From positions 1-64,000 of the forward strand of contig NZ_JAGYVZ010000021.1 of the NCBI RefSeq assembly GCF_018380615.1: a stretch of 64,000 nucleotides of DNA. Reading direction: 5' to 3'. The notes under the pieces are model-generated. The model ran no database searches. It saw nothing but the letters and a program-made list of their open reading frames with translations, and was not told where the DNA came from. Below are positions 1-9,267 of this stretch, piece after piece. Numbering within the stretch: the first letter of the stretch is position 1; each line of letters starts with the position of its first letter. Both the position numbers and the translations under genes were made by a program. Source of the DNA: Flavobacterium psychroterrae. Its GTDB lineage: Bacteria > Bacteroidota > Bacteroidia > Flavobacteriales > Flavobacteriaceae.

Positions 1-201
1 TTTTAAAACAAGAATATTAGCAAAAATAGCAGCACTTACATTGGTTCAATATATTAACAAATTTATATTTGACAGACCAATTAATAATATTAAAAATCAA
101 ATAATTTAATTTCACCCAACGGGTTATGGTTAATAAAATGAAGCGTATTAAAAAATATTAATTTAATTATATAAGTGTTTATTTTTTAAAATTAATTCAC
201 G

Positions 202-2631
202 CTATGCTCGCTTTCTAACCTTATTTTTTACGGCATTATAATCAATAAAATATTTCATGCTTATTGAAAAAATATGTTTTAAAGCATCGTTGTTTAATAA
301 TCCGGTTACATTATGTTTGAATTCTTTATCAATAATGCGTTCAAAATTAGAGGCATTATTTCTATATAAAACCGAAAGCTGACTTCCCGGAGCAAACCAC
401 CATGAATAAGATAAATCTGTATTCCAGGAATAAAAACTTGAATTTTTATTTTCGATATATACTGCGTAAGGAGTTAAAGCTCCGTCTTGCTGAAGTTCAA
501 GGTTTTGTTTGTTTTCTGCAAAAGACCAATATTGCCTAACAGCTAAATTAATGGTCATCGCGCTGTTTAAAGCATATTTTCCGGATAAGGTGTTTGAATA
601 TGTGATTACATTTCTATTCGCAAAAATAATAGTTTCAGGAGTGTTTTTATTATCGTAATCATCAACACTGTCAATATAACCTTTGTTGTTGTTTTTTCTG
701 TTAAAGCTAAAAGTATAGGTTAGTAAAAGTTTCTCGTTAAAGCGATATCTCGGGCCAATGTCAACACCATAAGCCATTCGTCCCGCTTCATCAGTAAAAA
801 TAATAGAAGGATTTAAATCCAAAGCAAATTTCTTATTGTAATTAGTTGAAATACTTCCCCAAACTTCTATTTTTCTTGGAATTATAACATAGCGATTTTC
901 GGCTCTTGGTTCATAATAATCATTAGATTGTAAAGGGAAAAATGTAAATCCTAGTCCGTAATAATTGTTTTTTATAGTCGAAAGATTAACTTCTGAACTA
1001 ATTTTGTTTTCCTGTACTTTTCCGGATTCTTTATTGAATTCAACATACATATCGTAGTCAATTCTAAAAGTATTAAAAAGCTTAGTAGGATTTAGGATTC
1101 TGTAATTTCCGTTTCCGTAGAAGTTATAATAATTAGTATAAAAATTAATTCCCAGATCATTTGGATCAAAATCTTTAGTTACAAAATCAGATCCCACACT
1201 ATAACGATAATTTCCGTTAGTTTCGGCAAAACTCAAAGTGCTAAAAACACCACTTTTATCCTTTATATCGTTAATTAAACTGTATTTTACATTTCCAGAT
1301 AAGTTGTAAGTATTTGCTTTTGTATTCAAATCCCATACTAACCCAGTAATATTTGCATCTCTGAAATTTCCGTTTCGGGTTACATTTGTATTGATAAGTG
1401 TAACCGAAGAATTTTTACGAAAACGCTGGTCTAAAACCAATACGTTATAATTAGTTAACGGTTCAACAACTTCGCGCCTGGTTTCGCCAAAAATGGTGTC
1501 TTTTATGGTTGTAAAAGTTTTTTCGGTAACCGCATTTAATATTCCAACGCCTAAACCTTTTTTAGTTCTTCCGGAAACTTTTAAGGCATTGATGAGGTTT
1601 ACATTTTGAACTTCCTCAATTATTTCCTCATTCTCGTTTAAAGTTGGTTCAGTCGAAGGTCGTCCGCCAATTCTTCTGGAATAAAACATGTTTCCTTTAT
1701 TGAATAAATCAGTTCCTTCAGTAAAAAAGGCTCTGTTTTCATTGAATTGCTGCTCAAACGGACCAAGATTTAAAATTTGATCGTCGTATTTTGTTTGTCC
1801 AAAATCAGGAATCAAAATAGCATCAAGAGTAAATGCATCGTTGATTCCGTATTTAATATCCATTCCGCCCTTAATTGTGCCATATGTTTTTTGACCATCG
1901 GCAGCATTTAAATAAAAAGAAGCGTACGGCATTAAAAATAATCGGGTAGGAGGTTTGATATTTTCTATTCCTTCTAAAATACCATTTTGTTGCGTGAATG
2001 TTCCAATTTTCGTGTCAACTAAATTCCACGTATATTTTTGACGGTCCCGTTTTATTTCCCTGAAAAAATTAATCCCCCAGGTTTGTTTGTCTTCTGCTGA
2101 AAAACGTAATGCCGCATAAGGAATTTTTATTTCAACCGTCCAGCCTTTATCCGTTAAAATAGCTTTGCTTATCCAGACAGCATCCCAGGAATAATCCTCT
2201 CCATTTGCATCTGTCATAATACAATCACCTTGAACATCGGCCGCTGATACAAAAAATTCGAAGTTTTGCTGACCGTCATTAAAACCATTTATAAAAACGC
2301 CAAAAAGATCTGCGGTTCCAAAATTATCACGTTGTGAAATTTCTTTTAAAATTTTATTTGGGTCATTATCATATAATAAAGCACCAATGTAAATTTCGTC
2401 ATTATTGTATAAAACTTTGATTTCAGTTTTTTGATTTTCCGGAATTGGTTTTCCGTTATCAGGTTGATACATCACAAAATTTGTGGCTATCGCGGCATTG
2501 TTCCAGACTGGCTCGTCTAATTTTCCGTCAATAGAAATATTGTCAGTAAAAAATTGAGAATGCAAAACTTTTTTCTGGCCATAACTCCAGATTGTGATCA
2601 AAAGAGGAATGTAAAAGACTATTTTTTTCAT
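202..2631 (-). CDS. DUF5916 domain-containing protein with N-terminal CBM9-like domain
   Basis: An 809-residue secreted or outer-membrane protein of the DUF5916 family, common in Bacteroidota. Seen: a hydrophobic signal peptide at residues 1-18 ending in YGQ, a CBM9-like beta-sandwich at about residues 25-220 that opens with the typical ISIDGKLDEPVWNNA motif, then a long region rich in alternating aromatic and polar residues that ends in a basic tail and looks like an outer-membrane barrel. Known: CBM9-like domains bind sugars or haem-like ligands in other proteins, but the substrate of DUF5916 proteins is not established. Inferred: an envelope protein. The gene stands alone; the next gene is divergent. 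Confidence 0.85.
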   Translation of the reverse strand: MKKIVFYIPLLITIWSYGQKKVLHSQFFTDNISIDGKLDEPVWNNAAIATNFVMYQPDNGKPIPENQKTEIKVLYNNDEIYIGALLYDNDPNKILKEISQRDNFGTADLFGVFINGFNDGQQNFEFFVSAADVQGDCIMTDANGEDYSWDAVWISKAILTDKGWTVEIKIPYAALRFSAEDKQTWGINFFREIKRDRQKYTWNLVDTKIGTFTQQNGILEGIENIKPPTRLFLMPYASFYLNAADGQKTYGTIKGGMDIKYGINDAFTLDAILIPDFGQTKYDDQILNLGPFEQQFNENRAFFTEGTDLFNKGNMFYSRRIGGRPSTEPTLNENEEIIEEVQNVNLINALKVSGRTKKGLGVGILNAVTEKTFTTIKDTIFGETRREVVEPLTNYNVLVLDQRFRKNSSVTLINTNVTRNGNFRDANITGLVWDLNTKANTYNLSGNVKYSLINDIKDKSGVFSTLSFAETNGNYRYSVGSDFVTKDFDPNDLGINFYTNYYNFYGNGNYRILNPTKLFNTFRIDYDMYVEFNKESGKVQENKISSEVNLSTIKNNYYGLGFTFFPLQSNDYYEPRAENRYVIIPRKIEVWGSISTNYNKKFALDLNPSIIFTDEAGRMAYGVDIGPRYRFNEKLLLTYTFSFNRKNNNKGYIDSVDDYDNKNTPETIIFANRNVITYSNTLSGKYALNSAMTINLAVRQYWSFAENKQNLELQQDGALTPYAVYIENKNSSFYSWNTDLSYSWWFAPGSQLSVLYRNNASNFERIIDKEFKHNVTGLLNNDALKHIFSISMKYFIDYNAVKNKVRKRA

Positions 2632-2841
2632 GAATTTCTTAAAAGGTACAATAAAATAGACAGTTTTTTGTTCTATTTGTTACAGTATAAGTTTCAAAAT
2701 TACCATTTATTTTAATTTTTATTAAGAAAATAGGTATAAACGTTAAGTTTTTTGACAGAAGAAAAAATCTTACATAAATAATGGTTTTATGTTAATTATG
2801 TTAAATTTTCAGCAAAAAAAGCCTGATTTTCAGCTATATAT

Positions 2842-2871
2842 TTTGACAACCTACAAATTTTTATACTTTTG
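2842..2871 (+). promoter_or_regulatory. Flavobacterial promoter for the YkuD-type gene
   Basis: A TTTG -33 element at 2842-2845 and TACTTTTG (fits TAnnTTTG) at 2864-2871 are separated by 18 bases, the best-formed Bacteroidota promoter in the window. Transcription would start near 2877, about 30 bases before the ATG at 2908. Confidence 0.65.
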
Positions 2872-2907
2872 TCAAACCCAAATTTATTATTAACCTAAAG
2901 AAATTCA

Positions 2908-3630
2908 ATGATTTACAAAATTTATCCACTTCTAGTGTTTTTGCTATTATCTTTTGGTAAAGATTCAAATAACACTCCTGAGCTTAAAAAAGTATCGACA
3001 AAGACCATTGCTAAGGTTGAAAATTTAACTGTCGAAGCTAAAATTGAAAACATTTATAACACATTAAATCCTAACAATTTTAATTTACCAGAACTTAGAA
3101 CTTTTTCTGAAGCCTTAAAAGGTTTTTATTTGTTGAGAGAAAAAGGGGTTATTCAAAAAGACATTTTAACGGTTATTGACTTTAGTTTGTCATCAAATAT
3201 CAAACGTCTTTGGGTAATTGATTTATCAACAAACACTATTTTATTAAATTCCTTAGTTGCTCACGGTAGAAATACCGGAGAAGAATTTGCCTCTGATTTT
3301 TCAAATTCAAATTCATCTTTTAAAAGCAGTTTAGGTTTTTATGCAACCGGTGAAGTTTATCAGGGTAAACACGGTGCTTCTTTACGTTTAGACGGATTAG
3401 AAAGAGGTGTTAACGATCATGCCCGCGAAAGAGCTGTTGTGCTTCATGGTGCAGATTATGTTTCTGAGTCTTTTATCAGAGATCATAAAAGATTAGGCAG
3501 AAGCCAGGGTTGTCCTGCAGTGCCGGTTGAGCTTACAAGTGAAATAATTGAATTAATAAAAAACAAATCGTGTTTGTACATTTACCATCCTTCAAGAAGT
3601 TTTGTGATGGAAGCAAAGTTAATGTCTTAA
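2908..3630 (+). CDS. Murein L,D-transpeptidase catalytic domain family protein
   Basis: A 240-residue exported protein of the YkuD_2 type. Seen: an N-terminal hydrophobic segment (residues 1-17), a low-complexity linker, and a C-terminal catalytic domain with HGADYVSE followed by GRSQGCPAVP, giving the His and Cys of L,D-transpeptidases. Known: YkuD enzymes make or edit 3-3 cross-links or attach proteins to peptidoglycan through the cysteine thioester. Inferred: periplasmic wall modification. It converges on a second, unrelated-type L,D-transpeptidase with a 12-base overlap of the 3' ends. Its terminator lies inside the coding sequence of that neighbour. Confidence 0.85.
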   Translation: MIYKIYPLLVFLLLSFGKDSNNTPELKKVSTKTIAKVENLTVEAKIENIYNTLNPNNFNLPELRTFSEALKGFYLLREKGVIQKDILTVIDFSLSSNIKRLWVIDLSTNTILLNSLVAHGRNTGEEFASDFSNSNSSFKSSLGFYATGEVYQGKHGASLRLDGLERGVNDHARERAVVLHGADYVSESFIRDHKRLGRSQGCPAVPVELTSEIIELIKNKSCLYIYHPSRSFVMEAKLMS

Positions 3631-5202
3631 TTTAGCATACAAATCCGAATCCAGATTATAAATATCAGCTCTGAACAAGAGCTGATTTTTTTTGCTCCAA
3701 GCTGTCCAGTACCATTGATACAAAGTGTATTTTTTTACGATTTTAATGCTGGTTGTTTTCTTTGAAGCAATTATGGTATCAATCCTGTCTTTTGACCATT
3801 TCTCAGAATCATCTAAAATATGTTGCGCTAATTCTAACGGATTTTCAACACGTACACATCCGGAACTTAGAGAGCGATTGTTTCTTCCAAAATTATTACG
3901 ATGATTAGTGTCGTGCAAATAAACACTATGATGATTTGGGAATAAAATTTTCATTAATCCTAAGGCATTATTATAGCCAGGGCTTTGTACATAGCGGTAA
4001 TTCCCCGGTTTGTTTTCGTTCCATGCATTTGGTTCCACCACATTTCCGGAAGTATCATAAATGGTAATGTTTTTTTTGGCTAAATAATTCCTGTTTCGTT
4101 TCATTGCCGGAACAACATCTTCTTTTAAAATTGTTGGCGGAACCGTCCATGTTGGATTAAAAACAACCGTTTTTAGTATTGATGTTATAATAGGTGTTTT
4201 TCTTTTGCTGGTTCCCACAACAACATTTCTCACTAAAGTAGTGTCCTGACTTTCTACAACATTCAGGCTGTAATCAGGAATGTTGATAATAAAATAGTTT
4301 TCGGCTAAATCATTATTGTACCATCTCCATCGTTCTAAATTGGCGATAATTTGTTGTTTTCTTTTTTCTTTAGAATAATTCAAAGCATTTATGGTTCCAA
4401 CTCCGATAACGCCATCTGAAGCTAATCCATGTCTTTCCTGAAATTTCTTTACAGATTCAAAAGTTTTTTGATCGTAAATTTTCGTCAGACTGTCTTTTCC
4501 GGACATGTCTTTCCAGAATAAAAGCCTTTTTTTAATGTTGATCAAAGCTGTGTTTGTATCATGCAAGGTTATTTTATTTACAGATTCGATGGTTTTGATA
4601 TCGTCATCAGGAAAAGTATTGACGATTTCAAGCGCTTTTAATAGTTGTTTATAAGTAGATGCTTTTGACTGAATATTATCAACGACACTGTCTAATTTAT
4701 TTTTATTGAAAGCTTTGATAAGTACATTATTGACATCAAAAGTTTTTTCCTCCAGATCCCAATCTGCATATAGTTTTTTAGGATCTAATTTTCCCTTATA
4801 AAGATGGTTGAGGTATTTTTCGAAATTATAAGTAAGTAATATATCATAAGTGGAAAGATCAGAATCGCTCAGATTACTAATTTTTTCTTCAAACTTTTTG
4901 AGTTTTGAAGCTTTGTAATCTTCCGGATCAAGACCCAATTCTTCTGCTTTTGATAATTGCGTTAAAACGTAGGTTCTTTTTTTTAGGTTTCCCCAAACAG
5001 TTTTATTTTCAGATGAATTATAAAATTGTTTTAGCGTTTCACTTTTAAAAGTGCTTATAAGTGCAGTATCAATTTGTACTTTTCTTTCATCAGTAAGTAT
5101 AATTGCAGGAGCAGTTTTTTTGACCGCGGGAATAATTTTGGGCGTATCTTTTTTACAACCAATAAAAATGCATATTACCAATAAAAAGTAAAGTTTGTTC
5201 AT
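3619..5202 (-). CDS. L,D-transpeptidase lipoprotein, YcbB/LdtD type
   Basis: A 527-residue cell-wall cross-linking enzyme. Seen: a lipoprotein signal (residues 1-16, lipobox FIGC), an N-terminal scaffold domain, a peptidoglycan-binding domain (FQERHGLASDGVIGVGT at about residue 255), and a YkuD domain with the catalytic pair in HDTNHRNNFGRNNRSLSSGC. Known: YcbB-type enzymes form 3-3 meso-DAP cross-links and are insensitive to most beta-lactams except carbapenems. Inferred: an outer-membrane-anchored periplasmic enzyme. The last 12 bases overlap the convergent YkuD_2 gene. Confidence 0.9.
   Translation of the reverse strand: MNKLYFLLVICIFIGCKKDTPKIIPAVKKTAPAIILTDERKVQIDTALISTFKSETLKQFYNSSENKTVWGNLKKRTYVLTQLSKAEELGLDPEDYKASKLKKFEEKISNLSDSDLSTYDILLTYNFEKYLNHLYKGKLDPKKLYADWDLEEKTFDVNNVLIKAFNKNKLDSVVDNIQSKASTYKQLLKALEIVNTFPDDDIKTIESVNKITLHDTNTALINIKKRLLFWKDMSGKDSLTKIYDQKTFESVKKFQERHGLASDGVIGVGTINALNYSKEKRKQQIIANLERWRWYNNDLAENYFIINIPDYSLNVVESQDTTLVRNVVVGTSKRKTPIITSILKTVVFNPTWTVPPTILKEDVVPAMKRNRNYLAKKNITIYDTSGNVVEPNAWNENKPGNYRYVQSPGYNNALGLMKILFPNHHSVYLHDTNHRNNFGRNNRSLSSGCVRVENPLELAQHILDDSEKWSKDRIDTIIASKKTTSIKIVKKYTLYQWYWTAWSKKNQLLFRADIYNLDSDLYAKLRH
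3664..3693 (+). terminator. Intrinsic terminator inside the convergent gene
   Basis: A perfect 9-bp stem, ATCAGCTCT / AGAGCTGAT, with loop GAACA is followed by a run of eight T. It serves the plus-strand transpeptidase gene but sits within the last 25 codons of the minus-strand one. Confidence 0.75.
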
Positions 5203-5223
5203 TCTCTATAATTTTTTAAACAT

Positions 5224-5696
5224 TCAATAATGTTCGCCCATGTCTTTAATGTCAAATGGTTCACCCAGGGGTTGGTAATCCATTTTTTTATAAAGACCTA
5301 CAGCTGCGGTTCTGGCGTTCAACCAAATCAAATCAACTTCGTTAGCATTGTAGTAGGTTTGACAATGCTTGACTAAAGTTTTTCCAAATCTATTTTTTTT
5401 TGATGCGTTTCTTAAACTGCCATCTGATAAATTTGAGCTTGATTCTGCTCCGCAAATATAGTATTGATTTTATTGAATTACGAAATAATTCCTATTAAAT
5501 TTTTATTATCAAATAATCTGAAGTGATGCGTTGTTTTCGGTTCGTCTCCATATAAGATAGAGCTTTCAGGAGGTTTTCCTTTTCTTAAAACGGATTGATG
5601 AACAATATAAGTTTCATTTAAGGGGATTTCTTTAATAATATTCGCGATTTTCGAAAAATAATTGGTTGTATAACTTTTTAGTTTTAAATAAGTTAT
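5224..5696 (-). pseudogene. Decayed GNAT N-acetyltransferase
   Basis: Read on the minus strand, one frame gives YIVHQSVLRKGKPPESS and RLFDNKNLIGIIS before a TAA, then homology resumes in other frames (IYQMAV, then FGKTLVKHCQTYYNANEVD and LNARTAAVGLYKKMDYQPLG) to a TGA at 5226-5224. These match the start, acetyl-CoA loop and C-terminal strand of GNAT enzymes, but at least one stop and two frame changes separate them and no ATG opens the first segment. Known: GNAT proteins acetylate amines using acetyl-CoA. Inferred: an inactivated gene, since the damage is at several points and not a single sequencing slip. Confidence 0.75.
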
Positions 5697-5741
5697 AAAT
5701 TAATGTTGATTTTAATTGATTTTTTTTGCGAAAAAGCTTGT

Positions 5742-5769
5742 TTTGAACTTAACTTTATTTTTATATTTG
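5742..5769 (+). promoter_or_regulatory. Promoter of the first tRNA-Gly
   Basis: TTTG at 5742-5745 and TATATTTG at 5762-5769, spacer 16 bases, 10 bases before the mature tRNA. Confidence 0.6.
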
Positions 5770-5779
5770 CACCAGTAAT

Positions 5780-5852
<73 letters not shown>

Positions 5853-5853
5853 C

Positions 5854-5886
5854 TAAAAACCGGAACTTAATTGTTTCGGTTTTTTA
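5854..5886 (+). terminator. Terminator after first tRNA-Gly
   Basis: The inverted repeat AAAACCGGAAC / GTTTCGGTTTT, with a short loop and a T run, begins two bases after the tRNA. Confidence 0.65.
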
Positions 5887-5936
5887 TCAAAGTTAAATAA
5901 TTATTGATTTTTATTTTTTTAAACCATTTAATTATT

Positions 5937-5944
5937 TATATTTG
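5937..5944 (+). promoter_or_regulatory. -7 element of the second tRNA-Gly
   Basis: TATATTTG followed by CACC, the same context as the first copy, 12 bases before the second tRNA. No clear -33 element is visible, so the two copies may differ in strength. Confidence 0.5.
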
Positions 5945-5956
5945 CACCCTGTTAAT

Positions 5957-6029
<73 letters not shown>

Positions 6030-6034
6030 CTTCA

Positions 6035-6065
6035 AGATCCTCAAACAATTTGTTTGGGGATTTTT
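6035..6065 (+). terminator. Terminator after second tRNA-Gly
   Basis: GATCCTCAAACA / TGTTTGGGGATT stem (with G-T pairs) and a T run directly after the tRNA. Confidence 0.6.
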
Positions 6066-6085
6066 ACTTTACAGTAAGTTTGTAA

Positions 6086-6170
6086 ATTCCAGTATTTTTA
6101 AATTCCAAATTTAAAGTTTGAAACAATCCACAAAAGAATTGGAATTTGGAATTTAAAAATATTGGATTTT
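6086..6170. repeat. AAATTCCAAATT-type intergenic inverted repeat
   Basis: The arms AATTCCAGTATTTTTAAATT and its near-complement ending ATTTAAAAATATTGGATT form a long AT-rich hairpin around a 30-base centre. It lies just past the 3' end of pepE. The same TTGGAATTTGG(A/G)ATTT words recur at 32.1-32.6 kb. Confidence 0.6.
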
Positions 6171-6877
6171 TATTTTAAGCTGCTCAAATCGCTTTCAGTT
6201 TCTAATTCCGTAGGGTTTTCATTCTTCAAAAACAAACGGGCTTTTAGATTTCCTTTTAAAGTAATTTTGTTTCCTTTTACTTCTAGCCAGCTTCCTTCTC
6301 TTAAACCTAAAACCGGAATAGCATTAAAAGCGTGAAATTCCTTAATTCGTGTTTCTCTCGTTTCACCCATATGTTTAGATTGCGTATCCGGATCTAAATA
6401 ATGAGGATTTAAGTTAAAAGGGATCAATCCTAAAGTCTGAAAGCTTGGAGGATAAACGATAGGCATATCATTCGTAGTTTGCATCGATAAACCGCAAATA
6501 TTACTGCCGGCGCTGGTTCCTAAATAAGGAGTTCCGTTTTTTACCGTTTCAGACAATAATTGCATGATATTGTGTTTGTACAATTGAGTAACAAGCAAAA
6601 AAGTATTTCCTCCTCCGGTAAAAATTCCTTCTGCATTTTTTATGGCATTTTCGGCACTTTCAAATTCATGGATTCCTTTTACTTCAATATTTATTGAAGC
6701 AAAAGCCTGCGCAACTTTTGCTGTATAATCGTCATGTGAAATACCACCCGGACGCGCAAACGGAATAAACAAGATGCTTTTGCAATTTTGAAAATGGGAT
6801 TTTAAAGTAGGTAATAAATACTCTAAATAGCTGCCTTCGTGCAAAGTAGAAGTGCTGGCAATGATAATACTTTTCAT
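6170..6877 (-). CDS. pepE: Dipeptidase E (peptidase S51)
   Basis: A 235-residue cytoplasmic Asp-X dipeptidase. Seen: the nucleophile motif GTSAGS with Ser122, followed by Asp137 (TNDMPI) and His159 (NPHY), the spacing expected of the S51 triad, plus the family segment FTGGGNTF. No signal peptide. Length is close to the family norm (about 230). Known: PepE cleaves alpha-aspartyl dipeptides. It is transcribed alone. Confidence 0.9.
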   Translation of the reverse strand: MKSIIIASTSTLHEGSYLEYLLPTLKSHFQNCKSILFIPFARPGGISHDDYTAKVAQAFASINIEVKGIHEFESAENAIKNAEGIFTGGGNTFLLVTQLYKHNIMQLLSETVKNGTPYLGTSAGSNICGLSMQTTNDMPIVYPPSFQTLGLIPFNLNPHYLDPDTQSKHMGETRETRIKEFHAFNAIPVLGLREGSWLEVKGNKITLKGNLKARLFLKNENPTELETESDLSSLK

Positions 6878-6980
6878 AAAAATTTAACTCAGATTGTTGA
6901 GGTTAAAGATATTAAAATCTTGTTGTTCTACGACTCATAACAAAGGTTTAATTAACATATTTTTACCAAGTCCTTAATAC

Positions 6981-6988
6981 TAAATTTG
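6981..6988 (+). promoter_or_regulatory. Candidate -7 element for the 7-9.8 kb operon
   Basis: TAAATTTG fits TAnnTTTG, 54 bases before the TTG start at 7043. No convincing -33 element is visible. Confidence 0.4.
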
Positions 6989-7042
6989 GAGTACATTAAG
7001 ATATTTTTACATTTTTAAGAACAAAACTAATTTTCTTCTATT

Positions 7043-7810
7043 TTGATTAATAAAGTCGTATTTATTCTGCTTGTTGCGATGACTCAAACCGCGTGGTCTC
7101 AAATTGAGGATCGTGCTGTTATAAACGGACGAATAACCTCAAATACTTCAGATTTAGACGGTGTTTATGTAGTCAACGCGCAAACAGAGCTGATGGCAAC
7201 GACAGATGTTTCAGGAGCTTTTTCTATTGCAGCAAAACCGGGAGAAATGCTTGTTTTTTCATCCATACAATTTAAGGAAAACAGAGTTTTGCTAACGAAG
7301 GAAAACTTTTCGGATCTGAATTTTACTGTAAAATTAAATATGGTAATGCATCAATTGCAAGAAGTTGTGGTGAGAAATTATAGTGGAATTAATGCAGTTT
7401 CATTGGGAATAATTCCCGGTGATCAAAAAAAATATACTGAAGCCGAAAGAAAATTACATACAGCAACAGCTTTAAATCCTACGGCAAATGCAGGAACAAT
7501 GGCTGGAGGATCAATTTCTGCAGATCCTTTATTGAATTTTTTCTCAGGACGTACGGCAATGCTTAAAAAAGAAGTTGCGGTGGAGAAAAAAGAACTTTTT
7601 ATGAAAATGTTAGAGCGTATGTTTTCAATTGATCATTTTGTGAATCGATTAAAAATTCCGTTAGAATATGTAAAAGGATTTGAATATTACGCCGTTGACA
7701 ATGATAAATTCACAGTGATTTTAAATTCTAAAAACAAAACTTCAACGGAGTTTCTGTTAGGGGAATTAGCTGTAAAATATAAAGAAATAATTGAACGTGA
7801 AAATAAATAG
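7043..7810 (+). CDS. Carboxypeptidase-regulatory-like domain protein, paralogue 1
   Basis: A 255-residue exported protein with a TTG start. Seen: a signal peptide (residues 1-19), then a CarboxypepD_reg-like beta-sandwich at about 25-110 (INGRITSNTSDLDGVYVVNA ... LQEVVVRNY), as found at the N terminus of TonB-dependent receptors, then a family-specific tail with LGIIPGDQKKYTEAERKLHT and SGRTAMLKKEVAVEKKE. No barrel follows, so it is not a truncated SusC. Function unknown. It is the first of three related genes in one operon and overlaps the next. Confidence 0.75.
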   Translation: MINKVVFILLVAMTQTAWSQIEDRAVINGRITSNTSDLDGVYVVNAQTELMATTDVSGAFSIAAKPGEMLVFSSIQFKENRVLLTKENFSDLNFTVKLNMVMHQLQEVVVRNYSGINAVSLGIIPGDQKKYTEAERKLHTATALNPTANAGTMAGGSISADPLLNFFSGRTAMLKKEVAVEKKELFMKMLERMFSIDHFVNRLKIPLEYVKGFEYYAVDNDKFTVILNSKNKTSTEFLLGELAVKYKEIIERENK

Positions 7811-8522
7811 TGCTTTACAAATAATCCTTTTATTGGTCGTTCAGATTGGTTTTGGTCAAAAAGATGTTTCAAAAGAAATTAATGGTCAAATATTTGAAGA
7901 ATCCTCTAATGTTGAAGGAGTAAATATCATCAATAATACCACTCAGGTCACAACTGTTTCAGATGTAAACGGGATGTTTTCTATTGTGGTAAAAGAAGGC
8001 GATGTTCTTGTTTTTTCGGCAGTTAATTTAGATCCTGTAAAACGCCGAATCACGGTTGAAGATTTAAATTCGGTTTCGATTGTTGTTAAAATGACAGCAA
8101 AAGAGGTAGAATTGAAAGAAGTAATTGTAAATGAAAATGCGAATATCACTGCTGAAAATTTAGGGATAATTCCGGCTGGTCAAAAAAAATATACTCCGGC
8201 AGAACGAAAAGTATATACAGCAACGTCAACCTCTGTAGATAAGTTACTTAATAAAATTTCGGGACGAACTGCAATGCTTAAAAAAGAGGTAAATGTGGAA
8301 AAAAAGGAGATGCTTTTTCATAAAATAGAATACCTTTTTGAGGAGAATTATTATACAGAAAGATTGAAAATTCCTGCCCAGGATATCAAAGGATTTCAAT
8401 TATTTTGTGTAGATGATGCTGATTTTGCCTTATCTTTGAATACTAAGAACAAGACAATGAGTATGTTTTTAATAACAGATTTAGCAAGGAAATATCTAAC
8501 AATTCTCGAAAATGAAAAATAA
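7797..8522 (+). CDS. Carboxypeptidase-regulatory-like domain protein, paralogue 2
   Basis: A 241-residue exported protein. The GTG at 7797 gives MKINSALQIILLLVV, a clean signal peptide; a TTG two codons earlier (7791) is the alternative. Same layout as paralogue 1: beta-sandwich, LGIIPAGQKKYTPAERK, SGRTAMLKKEVNVEKKE and a C-terminal region ending in LARKYLTILENEK. The close match to its upstream neighbour points to tandem duplication. The 14-base overlap with the previous gene suggests translational coupling. Function unknown. Confidence 0.75.
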   Translation: MKINSALQIILLLVVQIGFGQKDVSKEINGQIFEESSNVEGVNIINNTTQVTTVSDVNGMFSIVVKEGDVLVFSAVNLDPVKRRITVEDLNSVSIVVKMTAKEVELKEVIVNENANITAENLGIIPAGQKKYTPAERKVYTATSTSVDKLLNKISGRTAMLKKEVNVEKKEMLFHKIEYLFEENYYTERLKIPAQDIKGFQLFCVDDADFALSLNTKNKTMSMFLITDLARKYLTILENEK

Positions 8523-9267
8523 ACTAGGAATACTCGTTGTGTGCTTATTTTGCCAGATTATGCTGGGACAAAATAATTCAAGGAAGCCATTACATGGACA
8601 AGTAGTAAATAAATCACTGGCTATAGAAAGTGGTTATGTGATGAATATTAATGCCAACGCCAGAACTTTTATTGGTGTAAACGGATTGTTTGATATTATG
8701 GCTAGGCCTAAAGATACTTTGTTATTTACAGGGTTGGCATTTCAATCTAAAAAAGTGGTTTTGACAGAGAAAGATTGTGCTGAAATACTTTTTTCAGTGC
8801 CATTGGATTTAGTGAATATTGAGTTAAAAGAGGTTTTGGTTCATAAAGAACTTAAAGTGAAATCATTGCAAGGCGGATCACAAGGTATTGTGGATATGCA
8901 ATTTGAGGATGATAAACAATCTACAGCGAAAAATAACGTAATGTACTCAGATCAGACTATTAAATACGGAACTGATTTTGTGAGAATATTTAAAGACGTT
9001 AAAAAACTGTTGAAGAAAAATGATGATGTAAAAGAAGATGTTATCAGTGATATTGCTTTTGTAGAATATTCTAAAGATAATTTTACGCCTGATTTTTATA
9101 CTAAAACATTAGGATTAAAGCCAGATGAAATTGATTTGTTTTTAATGTATTGTTCTAACGATGCTGAATCTAAGAAATATCTTAAGCCTGAAGAAAAGTT
9201 TGAATTGATTGATTTCATGATTAATAAAAACAAAGAGTTTAAAAAAATCGAAACGAATAAAAAATGA
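8512..9267 (+). CDS. Carboxypeptidase-regulatory-like domain protein, paralogue 3 (divergent)
   Basis: A 251-residue exported protein with a signal peptide (MKNKLGILVVCLFCQIMLGQ) and the same N-terminal beta-sandwich (LHGQVVNKSLAIESGYVMNI ... IELKEVLVHKEL). The tail differs from paralogues 1 and 2: it lacks the QKKYT(E/P)AERK segment and has a charged KDVKKLLKKNDDVKEDVISD stretch. It overlaps paralogue 2 by 11 bases and the DUF6702 gene by 4. Function unknown; probably works with its neighbours at the envelope. Confidence 0.7.
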   Translation: MKNKLGILVVCLFCQIMLGQNNSRKPLHGQVVNKSLAIESGYVMNINANARTFIGVNGLFDIMARPKDTLLFTGLAFQSKKVVLTEKDCAEILFSVPLDLVNIELKEVLVHKELKVKSLQGGSQGIVDMQFEDDKQSTAKNNVMYSDQTIKYGTDFVRIFKDVKKLLKKNDDVKEDVISDIAFVEYSKDNFTPDFYTKTLGLKPDEIDLFLMYCSNDAESKKYLKPEEKFELIDFMINKNKEFKKIETNKK

